Shown piece after piece: positions 15,859-24,482 of a stretch of 64,000 nt of DNA. Position numbers and translations under genes: made by a program. This DNA is from CAYRFQ01 sp964423615 (GTDB taxonomy: Bacteria > Planctomycetota > Planctomycetia > Gemmatales > Gemmataceae). The first letter of the stretch is position 1. The number at the start of each line of letters is the position of its first letter. The notes below the pieces were generated by a model, which saw nothing but the letters and a program-made list of their open reading frames with translations, was not told where the DNA came from and did no database searches. The DNA lies in the NCBI GenBank assembly GCA_964423615.1, contig CAYRFQ010000034.1, positions 1-64,000 of the forward strand. Direction: 5' to 3'.

Positions 15859-18800
15859 ATGAAAACAGCGTCCTCCCTCGGAACTCTCTCCTTTTGCGTT
15901 TTAGTGTTCGCATCAACGTTTGGCGTGCAGAGCAGTGTGACTTTGCCCGAAGCCCAACACTCCGACAAAAAACCAAAAGGCGGCGGACTCACGCCCCAAG
16001 AAGCCCTCAAGAAGTTCGTCGTTCCCAAAGACCTGCAGCTTGAGTTGGTCCTGTCCGAACCGACCGTCAAGCAGCCGGTGTTCTTTCACTTTGACGAACG
16101 TGGGCGAATGTGGGTCGTGCAGTATTTGCAGTATCCCAACCCTGCGGGTCTCAAACTCGTTAGCCGAGATAAGTATTGGCGAAATGTGTATGACAAAGTG
16201 CCGCCGCCTCCGCCGAATCATTTCAGGGGCAAGGACAAGATCACCATCCACGAAGATACCGACGGGGACGGCAAGTTCGACAAGCACAAGACCTTCCTCG
16301 AAGGGCTCAACATCGTCACGGCCATCGCTCGTGGTCGGGGCGGCGTATGGGTGTTGAACCCGCCTTACTTGCTGTTTTATGCAGACCGAAACAACGACGA
16401 CATTCCCGATGGTGATCCCGAAGTTCGGCTCAAAGGGTTTGGTTTGGAAGACACGCATTCGGTCGTCAATAGTTTGCGTTGGGGGCTGGACGGTTGGCTT
16501 TATGCGGCTCAGGGAAGTACCGTGTCGGCGGCCGTGCAGGATCCGAAAAGCAAGGCAGCTCCCATTCACTCGATGGGTCAACTGATATGGCGGTATCACC
16601 CCGAGTCTCGCAAGTACGAGATTTTCGCCGAGGGTGGTGGGAACGCTTTTGGAGTCGAGATCGATCGCGAAGGCCGGACGTTTAGTGGACACAACGGCGG
16701 AAACACTCGAGGATTTCATTACGTTCAGGGTGGATACTATCGCAAAGGATTCAGCAAACACGGACCGATTTCGAATCCTTTCTCGTATGGTTATTTTCCG
16801 GCGATGAAGCACCCGCGCGTGCCTCGCTTCACACATACCTTCGAAATCTACGACAGCGGAGCGTTGCCGTCGCGATATCAGGGCAAGATGTTTGCGGTGG
16901 CTCCGATCTTGAGTCATGTTGTTGTCAGTGACGTGTTGCGAGACGGATCGTCGTTTCGGACTCGCGATCTCTTCAAGGCCGTGGACACGTCCGATCGTTG
17001 GTTTCGTCCCGTTGACATCAAAAGCGGTCCTGATGGTGCAGTCTACATGGCCGACTGGTACGACGGACAGATCAGCCACTACCGAAATCACGAAGGTCAG
17101 ATTGATCCCTCCAATGGACGGATATACAGGTTGAAAGCCAAGAACGCCAAACCGCAAAAAGCCCCGAACCTGGCAAAGTTGTCTTCGCGGGAACTCGTCG
17201 CGAAATTGGGTGACAAGAACCGGTGGGTGCGACGAACGGCGTTGCGATTGCTTGGAGACCGTCGGGACGAATCGTTGATTCCGGACCTCAAGAAGAAGGT
17301 CCTTGCAGAAAAGGGACAGCTCTCGTTGGAGTGTTTTTGGGCCTTGAACCTGTGTGGCGGGTTCAACGAGGGCGTCGCCGAGACGACGCTTCGACACGAG
17401 AACCCACACGTCCGATTGTGGACCGTGCGATTGCTCGGCGACAAACGCAACGTTTCGAAATCGATCGCGAATCGGTTGGCTCGCATGGCCCAGACCGAAA
17501 CTAACTCCGAGGTCCGTAGTCAACTCGCGTGCTCGGGTCGTAGGTTATCGGTTGGTGACGCATTGCCGATTTGGCGAAACCTCGTCGACCATGACGAAGA
17601 CGTCGGTGATATTCATTTGCCGCTGCTGTTGTGGTGGCTGCTCGAGGAACACGCTGACGAACACCGTGCCGAGGTTCTCGGGTTGTTTTCGGAGTCGGTG
17701 CTTTGGTCTGTGCCGATGGTCGAAAAACACATCACCACGCGGCTCATGCGGCGTTACGCCCAATCGGGAACTCGGCGTGATCTCTTGACGTGTGCCAAGT
17801 TGCTACGATTGGCTCCACGCAAGCAAGATGCTCAGGCGTTGTTGCGCGGCTTCGAAAAAGCCCACGCGGGTCGTTCGCTCGCGAAGCTCCCCGTCGAACT
17901 GGTTAGAGCAATGGCGGCACGTGGTGGAGGATCGTTGTCGTTACGATTGCGACTCGGCGAGAAGAAGGCTCTCCGCGAGGCGTTGCGGCTGTTGGAAGGC
18001 GACAAGGGAAATTCGAAGACGCGTGAAGGGCTCATCCAGATTCTGGGAGAGATTCGCGAGCGAAAAGCACTTCCGGCGTTGTTGAATCTATTCGAGCGAT
18101 CCAAAGTTGTCTCCATCAGGATCGCATCACTCGGGGCGTTGCAAGTGTTCGAAGACCAGGGGATAGCCAAAACAATCATCGCACAACACGACCGACTTTC
18201 CGACGACTTGAGGAATGTTGCCCAGAGTGTCTTGTTGACCCGCAAACCGTGGACCGTCGCATTCGTTGAGGCTGTCGATGCTGGGAGAGTGAAGAAGGCA
18301 AATGTTCCTCTCGCCGTCGTTCGGAAGATGACTGTGCACGACGACAAACGACTTGCCCGACTGGTCGAAAAGAACTGGGGGCGTGTCCAGGGAGCCACGA
18401 CCGCCGCGATGCAGCAGAAGATCGCGTACTTGAAACGTGTGATCGATCAAAAGGCCGGTTCTCCGTATCCCGGCAAGAAGTTATTTCTTGCGAACTGTGC
18501 AAAGTGCCACACGTTGTTCGCGAAGGGTGGGAACATAGGTCCCGACCTCACCACGTACAAGCGTGATGATCTCACGAATATGTTGCTCCATATCGTGAAC
18601 CCCAGCGCGGAAATTCGGGAAGGTTTCGAGACATATCTCGTTGGAACGAAAGACGGACGACTGTTGAGCGGCTTTCTGGTCGATCAGGACAACAAGATCG
18701 TCGTGCTGCGGACGGCTGAAGGGCAAGACGTTACAGTCGAACGCTCCCGTGTAGCCCGGATGAGAGCGGTGTCGCAATCACTGATGCCCGAGGGGTTGTT

Positions 18801-18873
18801 GGATCCATATACGGATCAACAAGTGCGGGATTTGTTCGCGTATTTGCGGAGTGCCCAGCCGTTGAATGATTAG
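15859..18873 (+). CDS. PVC-type membrane-bound dehydrogenase / haem-binding CxxCH protein
   Basis: A 1004-residue exported protein of the family that is expanded in planctomycetes and verrucomicrobia. The signal peptide is at residues 1-24. An N-terminal sorbosone-dehydrogenase-like beta-propeller (about 45-430) has MWVVQYLQYPNPAG, DTDGDGKFDKHKTF and YMADWYDGQISHYRNHEGQ. HEAT-like repeats fill about 440-820 (NRWVRRTALRLLGDRRDES; NPHVRLWTVRLLGDKRN). A C-terminal cytochrome c domain has CAKCH at about 880-884 and the GxxxGPDLT motif just after, then EIREGFETYLVGTKDGRLLSG. It likely oxidises a sugar or alcohol in the periplasm and passes electrons to the haem, but the substrate is unknown. It stands alone, with no DUF1501/1553 partner. 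Confidence 0.9.
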   Translation: MKTASSLGTLSFCVLVFASTFGVQSSVTLPEAQHSDKKPKGGGLTPQEALKKFVVPKDLQLELVLSEPTVKQPVFFHFDERGRMWVVQYLQYPNPAGLKLVSRDKYWRNVYDKVPPPPPNHFRGKDKITIHEDTDGDGKFDKHKTFLEGLNIVTAIARGRGGVWVLNPPYLLFYADRNNDDIPDGDPEVRLKGFGLEDTHSVVNSLRWGLDGWLYAAQGSTVSAAVQDPKSKAAPIHSMGQLIWRYHPESRKYEIFAEGGGNAFGVEIDREGRTFSGHNGGNTRGFHYVQGGYYRKGFSKHGPISNPFSYGYFPAMKHPRVPRFTHTFEIYDSGALPSRYQGKMFAVAPILSHVVVSDVLRDGSSFRTRDLFKAVDTSDRWFRPVDIKSGPDGAVYMADWYDGQISHYRNHEGQIDPSNGRIYRLKAKNAKPQKAPNLAKLSSRELVAKLGDKNRWVRRTALRLLGDRRDESLIPDLKKKVLAEKGQLSLECFWALNLCGGFNEGVAETTLRHENPHVRLWTVRLLGDKRNVSKSIANRLARMAQTETNSEVRSQLACSGRRLSVGDALPIWRNLVDHDEDVGDIHLPLLLWWLLEEHADEHRAEVLGLFSESVLWSVPMVEKHITTRLMRRYAQSGTRRDLLTCAKLLRLAPRKQDAQALLRGFEKAHAGRSLAKLPVELVRAMAARGGGSLSLRLRLGEKKALREALRLLEGDKGNSKTREGLIQILGEIRERKALPALLNLFERSKVVSIRIASLGALQVFEDQGIAKTIIAQHDRLSDDLRNVAQSVLLTRKPWTVAFVEAVDAGRVKKANVPLAVVRKMTVHDDKRLARLVEKNWGRVQGATTAAMQQKIAYLKRVIDQKAGSPYPGKKLFLANCAKCHTLFAKGGNIGPDLTTYKRDDLTNMLLHIVNPSAEIREGFETYLVGTKDGRLLSGFLVDQDNKIVVLRTAEGQDVTVERSRVARMRAVSQSLMPEGLLDPYTDQQVRDLFAYLRSAQPLND

Positions 18874-18965
18874 GAATGCAGGAATGGGGAACAGAAGCAC
18901 AATGGTTGCAGTGGTTTCTCGATCTGAAGGTTTTTGAAAGGTCCTGATCCAAAGGGTGAGGGAGT

Positions 18966-19134
18966 TAGAGCCGTTAACGTTTGTGTTGGGTACAGTTCGC
19001 AAACACCGAACTCCTCAGCCCAAGAGCCCTTCTCGAGAGAGTATCACTTCGTGATCCTTCCGGTTCCTAAATCCTTCTCCCCTTGGGCGGTCGGATGAAG
19101 AAGAGTCGTGATTGTGTTGGTTCTTTGAATTCTG
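18966..19134 (+). mobile_element. MITE-like element, copy 1 (left half only)
   Basis: Starts TAGAGCCGTTAACGTTTGTG and continues GTTGGGTACAGTTCG, like the left terminus of the full copies at 30.15 and 48.36 kb. It shares their internal GGCGGTCGGATGAA, AAGAGTCGTG and TTGGTTCTTTGA blocks. The right half and right terminus are missing or replaced by a CGCTGCGTTTCCCGCTTCGC segment also found inside copy 3. It lies 92 bp after the haem-protein stop. Confidence 0.7.
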
Positions 19135-19224
19135 TTATTTTTTGAAACCGCAACTTTTCCCTTCATTCGCTGCGTTTCCCGCTTCGCCCAGTTTTGGCCT
19201 TCTCTCCCCCAAACCTACTTGTAG

Positions 19225-19710
19225 ACAGGAAGTACTACACACAATCTGTGCCGCAATACAAAAGGTGCCTTCGAAGCTGACGCAGTCGCACTCGTTGGAA
19301 TTCTGCAAGAGACATGCTCATTGTGGATCATCCGAAGGCTCAAACCCAAAAACAGCACCCCAATCTACAAAGACTCCGTCCGCCGCGTTGATCAAGCGAA
19401 GGCCCACGCAAGGGTCAAAGCCGCGTGGAAAATGATGGACGATGAAACAAAGGCGTGGCTACTCTAAGGACCAGGAAAGAACGATGGTTCCGGACAATGG
19501 ACTCAGCTCCACAAAATTCCGCTAATCATAAACAACCACCAGATCAACGTCATAAGCGATCCTCAAGTAGCCGCAATGATGCAGACGATCATGCTCGCAT
19601 TGGCCAATCACCCCGAAGCCAAAGCCGCCTTAGCTGCCGCGTTGACTGGGCAACAACAACCAGAGCCGATTCCAATTCCAATACAAAATACGATTGAGGA
19701 AGAAAACTAA
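19225..19710 (+). pseudogene. Decayed open frame of unknown origin
   Basis: One frame (codons starting at 19225) reads as protein-like for 160 codons with a single internal stop TAA at 19465-19467. The first part includes KGAFEADAVALVGILQE and KDSVRRVDQAKAHARVKAAW and ends KMMDDETKAWLL-stop. The second includes HQINVISDPQVAAMMQTI, MLALANHPEAKAALAAALTG and ends PIPIQNTIEEEN. No start codon with a ribosome site is seen, and the frame opens just after a stop at 19222. Low-bias helix-like composition (Ala, Lys, Gln, Glu) argues it was once translated. It may be a phage or plasmid gene fragment. The remnant sits between a broken MITE and a secreted-protein gene. Confidence 0.45.
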
Positions 19711-19796
19711 CCCACACAGCTTTGCGTTCTGGGTTGGTTTTGTATGTTTAGGCCTTGCAGATTGAGTGGTGACTTCGAGACCCTGTTGTGACAATC

Positions 19797-20285
19797 TTAT
19801 TTTGGTAGGACTTCAGAAATATATAAAGTCGACGGGGCCGTCTTTTTCCCAGCGCCACCATACACCCCAACCCAGATATTGTAGAGTCCGTCCCTTGCGG
19901 GCAATTTGATAACTGGATTACGAAGACCGATCTTGTAGGCCTGCCCTCCATCATCGTTAGCAACATATTTCGTACTAGGGAGATTGACTAACAGAGTTAT
20001 GTCTGTCGAAGACTTGGCGTAAATGTAAATATACTTGAAGTTGCCTTTCGTATACCTGAGATTAAGATCTGGCTTCACAGATACGTAAGCGCTAATACCG
20101 CCCGTTTTTGTCTTGATACTCCCACCAGCAGTGAGCCTTTTCACATACGGGTCGGGTGTAAAGCCGCCTTTCAATGACACACTTCCATAATTGGGCTTCT
20201 GTCTCCAATCTTGCGCATAGGCGGGTTCAATACAACAAAAGGCTAAAACACCCAATACACCTATACAGACAAATTGATGTTGCAT
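19797..20285 (-). CDS. Small secreted beta-sandwich protein
   Basis: A 162-residue exported protein with a good signal peptide (CIGVLGVLAFCCIEPAYAQD). The body matches a small-protein pattern seen in several bacterial phyla: aromatic-rich strands, then TDITLLVNLPSTKYVANDDG, then GLYNIWVGVYGG near the end, a bacterial PPC-like (pre-peptidase C-terminal) sandwich. No catalytic motif is seen. It may be a stand-alone envelope or matrix protein. The ATG at 20285 has AAAGAGG upstream; the open frame extends further 5' but only into the sigma-factor remnant region. Confidence 0.7.
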   Translation of the reverse strand: MQHQFVCIGVLGVLAFCCIEPAYAQDWRQKPNYGSVSLKGGFTPDPYVKRLTAGGSIKTKTGGISAYVSVKPDLNLRYTKGNFKYIYIYAKSSTDITLLVNLPSTKYVANDDGGQAYKIGLRNPVIKLPARDGLYNIWVGVYGGAGKKTAPSTLYISEVLPK

Positions 20286-20398
20286 GACAAACCTCTTTCG
20301 AAAGGAGATTCCCAAGCCGAGAAAGAAATAGTCCTTTGTCGAAACACCTGGGAACTGTGAACTGCAGATTTTACATATGCCAAATATCCACTTTACTT

Positions 20399-20722
20399 CT
20401 AGCAAAGAAGCAGTGCATCGCCGCCACGTTTCTCCGCCGCAAGAAATCGTAGATGCTTGTTCACCTTCCAACGGACCATCCACAAGTCGTGCCGGTCGTT
20501 GAGTTCTTCGAAGCGGCCTTCTTTCAATCCCGTATAGAGATTGTCGAGGACGCTCAAGACCAGGTCTTCGCCATCAGCAATCCGCCGGTGACCGGGTCCG
20601 AGTCTTTGGTCAGCCAGGTGGGCGAGTGGGGTGAAGTAGCGTTCCTAGAGGTGGCGTAACGCCTCTTGCTCGCCACGTCTTATGGCCTGGATCAACAAGG
20701 TGATCGAATGGTCGGCTTTCAT
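20399..20722 (-). pseudogene. ECF sigma factor remnant (planctomycete type)
   Basis: One frame reads MKADHSITLLIQAIRRGEQE, ALRHL-stop-ERYFTPLAHLADQRL, then HRRIADGEDLVLSVLDNLY, GRFEELNDRHDLW, and ends LAAEKRGGDALLLC. This is the sigma-70 region 2 layout of planctomycete ECF factors, where the motif is normally xxLWERYFxxLxxLA. The in-frame TAG (20645-20647) stands where a conserved Trp TGG is expected. The frame then stops before region 4, so DNA-binding region 4 is missing. With two lesions it is very unlikely to make a working sigma factor. It lies just upstream of the small secreted beta-sandwich gene, same strand. Confidence 0.8.
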
Positions 20723-21002
20723 ATAGAATACGCCGTGAGGAGATAAACCATGAAATAGTGAGGATGGCAGGGCTCTCGTGTGATACAAGTTTGTCAAACG
20801 GCTCGTGGAGCGGCAAACGAAGGCCAACTACGCGGGTGTCAGATTTTTTTACGATAACCACCAGGTGGTGCGAGGTCTCGTGGAATTTTGGTTAATTGTA
20901 ACTTAGAAAATCCACAATTCAAAACCCAAAAGCGAGACGCCCAAGTTGTATCTGGAGAGCCACCTGAAGAGTCGATCCCTGTCCCATTTGAGGAATCGTC
21001 CG

Positions 21003-22831
21003 ATGAATTTATTGAGGTGGTTGCGGTCGTTGCTTGGATCGAAGAGTGGGAAAAACAGTCCGCAGGATCCGAATAGTCAATCGGATAAGCAAGAACGACA
21101 AGCTCGACAGAAACAGTCCAAGAAAAAGAACAAGAAACCTCCTCATCGGAGACCACTTGGGTTCGAGGGCCTCGAAGGTCGAAGCATGCCGGCGCTTTTG
21201 AGTGCCGCATACACGCCTCCCGTCGTCATCAACACCGAAGTCACCACCTTGGCCGACGGTCCGATCGACCACACCGATGGCGAGGTGACATTGCGGGAAG
21301 CCATCGACCGAGCCTACGCCGATGTCAGCGCGGACTTGATACATGATGGGGGCGGCGTTTGGGCTCTCAAGGCACCTGTCGAGTTTGTCCCGAATCATGA
21401 GGTAGTAACACACGCCTCGCTGGGGGATTCGGAACGTCCTGCGGAGCCTGCAGCCACGATACGGGATACGATCATTGCGGAGAACTACGTCGGTCAGTCT
21501 GGGACAGAGGCTGAACGGCTCGCCGACATCGTAGGACTCCGTTCAGCCGAGCACAGCTTGATCGGTGTCGGAGATCCGGCCTTCTCACCAGGCAACGGGA
21601 ACATCTTTGGGACACTCAGTAGCCCGATCGATCCCAAACTGGGGCCTCTGAGCGACAATGGCGGACTGACCAAGACTCACGCGTTGATGTTCGGGAGCCC
21701 CGCTTTCAACGCTGGGAGTAATGCCAGCCCGCCTCAGTTCGACTCACGAGGCGAGGGCTACGATCGTATCTTCAATGAAAAAGTCGATATTGGTGCTTAC
21801 GAAGTTCAAATGCCTCGGCATGAGTTCTTGGCGGCGACGGCAGCCAATCTCCGGGAAGACCACGGTTTCCACTTCGATACGTCGTACTACACGGGTACGC
21901 TCGAACAAGGTGAACTTTGGTTCCGAGATCGAATGGGGACATGGTACTACATCTTACCATCGGGGCATATTTACAAGTATGGTGCTCGCGAGGCCCCGAT
22001 CAATTCGTAGCAGCCGTCGAGCCAACGTTCCACGCCGAACCCAAACGGCTACTGTTCGATGCCCCTGTGACGATCGATAATGCCAAGCTCTCTGCAGATT
22101 TGCGAGGACACGGTTTTTACTTCAACAAGTCCTACCATTTCGATTATTTGGGACATCGTGAGAAGTGGTTTATGGATCGAACTGGTCATTGGGTCGTGAT
22201 GACCTCGGACGGGAAAATCTGGAACACCGAGGGTGGTAACAAGGGTGATCGAGTTGTTGACGAAGTAACTCCGTTGGCTTATGACGATCCTGGTTTGTTG
22301 CTCAACCAACAACTCACAGTCACGGACCAAGACCACATGGATCTGTCTGTCGTCCGGCAACAACTCGGTCTTTACGTGAACGGCGAACTCTATCGGGATT
22401 CGTTGGGTCGTGAAGAAATTTGGGTCATGAGTCGAGACGGCCGATGGCATTTTCTCACGCCAGGTGGGAACTTGTACGAGTGGAACGGGGAGTTCGAGAC
22501 GAGTCCGTTGGTTGCGACTCTCAATCCTTTGGTTTTCGCTGATTTGGACTTATTACTCAAGCCAACGCTGGAGGATTTATCGCCCGGCTCCCTGGGACAA
22601 CGCCAAGTCCTTCAGGACCAATACGATCTGTACTACTTCCAGTCGTATTACTTCCACGAAAGTGCCAGGCAGAAAAAATGGATTGTCAGCGGTGTTGAGA
22701 GGGTCTGGTTTTACATCACTTCGGATGGAGATATCTATCGACAAGGTCGGAACGGCAACCAGGCTGAATTCGTTATGAATGTCGATCGATTCTTTTTCGA
22801 TGACCCCACTCTGATGTTCCGGACAGTGTGA
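21003..22831 (+). pseudogene. Frameshifted surface protein: choice-of-anchor-Q type N-terminus plus four EKW modules
   Basis: Two overlapping frames make one protein. The first (21003-22010) starts MNLLRWLRSLLGSKSGKNS, has a Lys/Gln-rich stretch, an LExR-xxPA-like motif (LGFEGLEGRSMPALL), the beta-helix signature VTLREAIDRAYAD, and the choice-of-anchor Q ending SDNGGLTKTHALMFGSPAFN...VDIGAYEVQ. It then enters an EKW-type module. The second frame (from about 21990, one base off) continues without loss through three more modules, for example YLGHREKWFMDRTGHWVVMT. The shift is near GAGGCCCCGATCAATTC at 21991-22007. The beta-helix part is also short, as if deleted internally. It could be a true pseudogene, a phase-variable or slippage gene, or a sequencing error. 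A GAGGA site precedes ATG 21003. Confidence 0.75.
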
Positions 22832-22883
22832 ACGGATGCTGTGCTGTGAGTTTTGGGTGGAAGTGGTGGGAATTGGATCGGAG

Positions 22884-22922
22884 GACGGGTTTCGAGCGGT
22901 TCACGCTTATGCTGGGTATCTA
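22884..22922 (+). mobile_element. Possible MITE terminus fragment
   Basis: CGAGCGGTTCACGCTTATGC followed by TGGGTATCTACC resembles the left terminus of the MITE copies (AGAGCGGTTCACGGTTGTG-TAGGGTAC). Only about 35 bp match and there is no right end, so it may be chance or an old remnant. Confidence 0.3.
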
Positions 22923-22967
22923 CCAACACAAACGTGTACCGTTTTCGAATCACGATTCCAAGCTTTC

Positions 22968-24338
22968 TTATTTGGATTTGATGCAATACAGGTAGTTGAT
23001 GCTCCGGAGCAAAACCGTGTTGTTCGCGATGGCCGGTGTCGCCCAACACTTTTCTCCCAGGCGGTTCGCGGCTAGCTGCTGGAATTTTGGCCCGGCTTTC
23101 AGGACATGAGTTGTCCCGGTGCTATCGAGGCAAAAAATCTTTCCGTCGTAGGCCCAAGGTGATGCCCAGAAAGCGTTAGCCCCAGGGAGACGTTCTTGGT
23201 AGGCAAGTTTTCCGGTCTTGGCGTTGTAGCAGTTCACGAGACCGATCCGCCGTCGCAAGGTGTAGACGTGACCCCGGTAAACGAGCGGACAGGCCATGTC
23301 GCAACCTGCCTTCTTGGCGGACCAAAGCACGCCAGCACTCGTGGACTTACCGTTTTCCGGGGTAATGTCTCCGAGTGCGCCAGCCTTGACGGCAAACAGC
23401 ACTCCACCGCCGTCCGATGGTCGCCCTTTGTTGCGTTCCTCGTTGCCCACATAAAGGACATCGCCCGCCGGAGTGGCGGAGTTGGGGCTTCGACCGCCGC
23501 CTTCTCCCATGCCCAATTCCCAAAGGAGTTTCCCGGAGGCCGGATCGTACGAACGTGTTTTTTTGTTTCCGCCTGTGACCAGTTCGGTTCGCTTGCTGTT
23601 CTTCCAAATGACGGGGCTTCCCCAGGTCGAAGTTTCATCGCGACTCACGCGCCATCGCTGCTTTCCTGTCTTCTTGTCCAAAGCGACCAGGAAGGATTCG
23701 TCTTCGTTATCGATCTGCACATACAGCAGACCGCCGAGCAAGACCGGTGCACTGGAAGTACCCCAACCTGCCCTCATGGGATACACCCCAAGGTCTTTCT
23801 TCCAGAGTTGTTGGCCCTCGAAATCGTAACAAACGACACCCATCATTCCGAAGTAGACGTAGATGTGCTTGCCGTCGGTGACCGGAGTTTCTGATGCGTA
23901 CGTGTTGCTACTGTGAATGGGCATTCGAGGCTTGGCTTTGATCGCCACCTTTTTCCAAAGGAGTTTGCCTGTTGCCTGTTCGAGGCAATGAATCTCCCAG
24001 CGATAGATGGCGTTCGGGGGTGTTCGGCGATATCCCTTTTGAGCATTGGGTCTTTGCCTCCTGGGTTTCTCCTGCTTGGGTTGTTGGGCCTTTAGTTCGT
24101 GATCCTTGACGGCGGTGGTCAGAATGACCTTTCCTCCCGATACGATTGGGGATGACCAACCACGGCCAGGAACTTTGTACTTCCACTGGATGTTGGTCTT
24201 TTGGTCCCATTGAAAGGGAAGCTGCTTTTCCGTTGTTAGCATATTGCCGGTTGGCCCGCGATACTGCGGCCATTCGTCGGCGTGAACAGCGGTAGTCAGC
24301 ACAATTAGGCCAAGAGCGCATAAAAAGAAACGGAGCAT
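22968..24338 (-). CDS. PQQ-like (BamB-type) beta-propeller protein, exported
   Basis: A 456-residue secreted propeller. The signal peptide MLRFFLCALGLIVLTTAVHA is followed by DEWPQYRGPTGNMLTTEK, the usual opening of planctomycete PQQ-binding-like repeat proteins. Propeller blades show the W-x-G type repeat: WSSPIVSGGKVILTTAV, YETPVTDGKHIYVYFG-like, LVALDKKTGKQRWRVSRDE, SYDPASGKLLWELG, VNCYNAKTGKLAYQERLPG. The family binds PQQ in dehydrogenases or acts as a scaffold; key dehydrogenase residues cannot be confirmed here, so it is more likely a scaffold or sensor. GGGAGA lies before the ATG. It converges with the frameshifted surface-protein gene. Confidence 0.85.
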   Translation of the reverse strand: MLRFFLCALGLIVLTTAVHADEWPQYRGPTGNMLTTEKQLPFQWDQKTNIQWKYKVPGRGWSSPIVSGGKVILTTAVKDHELKAQQPKQEKPRRQRPNAQKGYRRTPPNAIYRWEIHCLEQATGKLLWKKVAIKAKPRMPIHSSNTYASETPVTDGKHIYVYFGMMGVVCYDFEGQQLWKKDLGVYPMRAGWGTSSAPVLLGGLLYVQIDNEDESFLVALDKKTGKQRWRVSRDETSTWGSPVIWKNSKRTELVTGGNKKTRSYDPASGKLLWELGMGEGGGRSPNSATPAGDVLYVGNEERNKGRPSDGGGVLFAVKAGALGDITPENGKSTSAGVLWSAKKAGCDMACPLVYRGHVYTLRRRIGLVNCYNAKTGKLAYQERLPGANAFWASPWAYDGKIFCLDSTGTTHVLKAGPKFQQLAANRLGEKCWATPAIANNTVLLRSINYLYCIKSK

Positions 24339-24482
24339 TCGGCTCTCCCAAGAAAGAACGGTGACAATATTCTTACAGTCTTACAATGCTGGTAACTCCG
24401 CATACCGACAAGTCCCCTTTCTGAGTAACTTGGCGAAAAGGAGTTCCTGAGAGACAGGGTCCGAAATTTGGCCGAGATGTTC

